Shown here piece by piece: positions 26,565 to 27,081 of a stretch of 27,081 bases of DNA. The notes beneath the pieces are model-generated. The model was not told the origin of the DNA, made no database searches, and worked only from the letters and a program-made list of their open reading frames with translations. Each line of letters starts with the position of its first letter. Positions within the stretch are counted from its first letter, which is position 1. The stretch is taken from IMG/VR virus record IMGVR_UViG_3300035670_001072, positions 1 to 27,081 of that record; one strand, given 5' to 3'. Position numbers and translations under genes: made by a program. This DNA is from a virus.

Positions 26565-27081
26565 ATGAAAACATTAATACAAGCAATGCAAACAATGGTA
26601 TCAGAAACAGACCGTGTAAATTATCGAGATCGTCGAGCGCATTATGCGAGCGGCAATCTTACTTGTTTACGTGACCAGTTTTGGCAATGGAAAAAAGAGC
26701 CTGAGACAAATCCTACAGATTTTCTCGGCAGCATGAAGATGATGGTTGGTAATGCAATTGAAGATGGGCTAGTTAAGAATTTAATTTCCAGACTACACTT
26801 CATTGGTTGGCACATCATCGGGACTCAGGTTCCTGTGGGCGGTAGCAATCCAAACTGGGATGGTTATCTTGATTTGTTAATGGCAACTAAAACTGATTCT
26901 GGTTGGGACAAGTTTGTCGTAGAAATCAAATCTAAATCCGGGTTTGGTGCAGATTTATTTTGGCAAAAACCAGAACCATCGCCTGAATATATGACTCAAT
27001 TGGGTTTATACTTGCGCGATTTACACCACAAAGGGGTAACAAATCATGGGCTCTTTCTTTATTTATTATTGTCTGACAGTA
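26565..27081 (+). CDS. PD-(D/E)XK nuclease, RecB/Cas4-like (partial at 3' end)
   Basis: 172 codons are in the window and the gene continues beyond it. The nuclease core is visible: E66 in GNAIEDG, D99/D103 in WDGYLDLL, E120 and K122 in VVEIKSKSG, and Q145 in MTQLGLYLRD, the RecB-type Gln motif. This order fits Cas4/RecB-like single-strand or end-processing nucleases used in phage recombination and replication. The cysteines of a Cas4 Fe-S cluster are not seen so far (one Cys at 34), but the C-terminal part is missing. The ATG is 7 nt after the -10, with no Shine-Dalgarno; later ATGs at codons 8 and 11 also lack one. Good confidence in the fold; exact role open. Confidence 0.78.
   Translation, partial: MKTLIQAMQTMVSETDRVNYRDRRAHYASGNLTCLRDQFWQWKKEPETNPTDFLGSMKMMVGNAIEDGLVKNLISRLHFIGWHIIGTQVPVGGSNPNWDGYLDLLMATKTDSGWDKFVVEIKSKSGFGADLFWQKPEPSPEYMTQLGLYLRDLHHKGVTNHGLFLYLLLSDS

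Noticed and set aside
1-27081. Prophage or temperate-phage markers (integrase, att site, CI-like repressor)
   Set aside because: None seen in this window. This does not exclude them outside it.

Overview
The window is a near-complete block of a lytic-looking tailed phage genome (podovirus-like). It holds a large terminase, a portal, a scaffold, an N4-gp56-type major capsid protein, an SU10/gp6-type adaptor, a probable tail nozzle and long trimeric fibres. I see no integrase, no repressor of recognisable type and no host housekeeping gene. Shine-Dalgarno sites are strong (AGGAG), promoters are sigma70-like (TTGACA/TATAAT, several with an extended TGn -10), and several small proteins look exported, one with a lipobox and one with a beta-barrel-like end. 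Together these suggest a Gram-negative host with an ordinary housekeeping sigma factor. The host cannot be named from the sequence.

Layout. (1) 1-15914, minus strand: one tightly packed late operon reading leftward from a strong promoter at 15943-15971. In transcription order it holds two long fibre proteins, a C1q-like virion protein, TerL, portal, a small protein, scaffold, major capsid protein, an unknown protein, the adaptor, a probable nozzle, and the first codons of a further gene. (2) 15915-17525: control and probable origin region. It has back-to-back promoters, a 34-bp element of nested GCTATAC repeats, a small basic DUF6321-type gene with a structured leader, and about 0.9 kb of non-coding DNA with CGATTGCAAT repeats, short perfect palindromes and G-runs. 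(3) 17526-23793, plus strand: a chain of about 20 small, overlapping genes, probably early or middle. They include tiny membrane proteins, zinc-knuckle proteins, an MGYTHYW-family protein, DUF932, GP88, an FmdB-like zinc ribbon and a group of exported or membrane proteins, one with u-spanin topology. (4) 23760-25958, minus strand: a second leftward operon, headed by an AT-hook protein on an apparently leaderless message. It holds the small terminase subunit, small basic proteins and a dATP/dGTP diphosphohydrolase-type protein. (5) 25959-26190: a second divergent promoter region carrying a second copy of the GCTATAC element. (6) 26191-27081, plus strand: two small proteins, then a PD-(D/E)XK (RecB/Cas4-like) nuclease that runs off the end and again appears leaderless.

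How it fits together. TerS and TerL lie in different leftward transcripts about 15 kb apart. The two divergent promoter regions share the same palindromic element, which suggests common control by one phage factor. The main candidates for new biology are that paired element, two leaderless starts with identical -10 to ATG spacing, a consensus promoter with no ORF behind it, an 80-residue C-terminal module shared by the adaptor and a fibre, and a hidden overlapping 56-residue ORF that shares its C-terminal tail with its neighbour.
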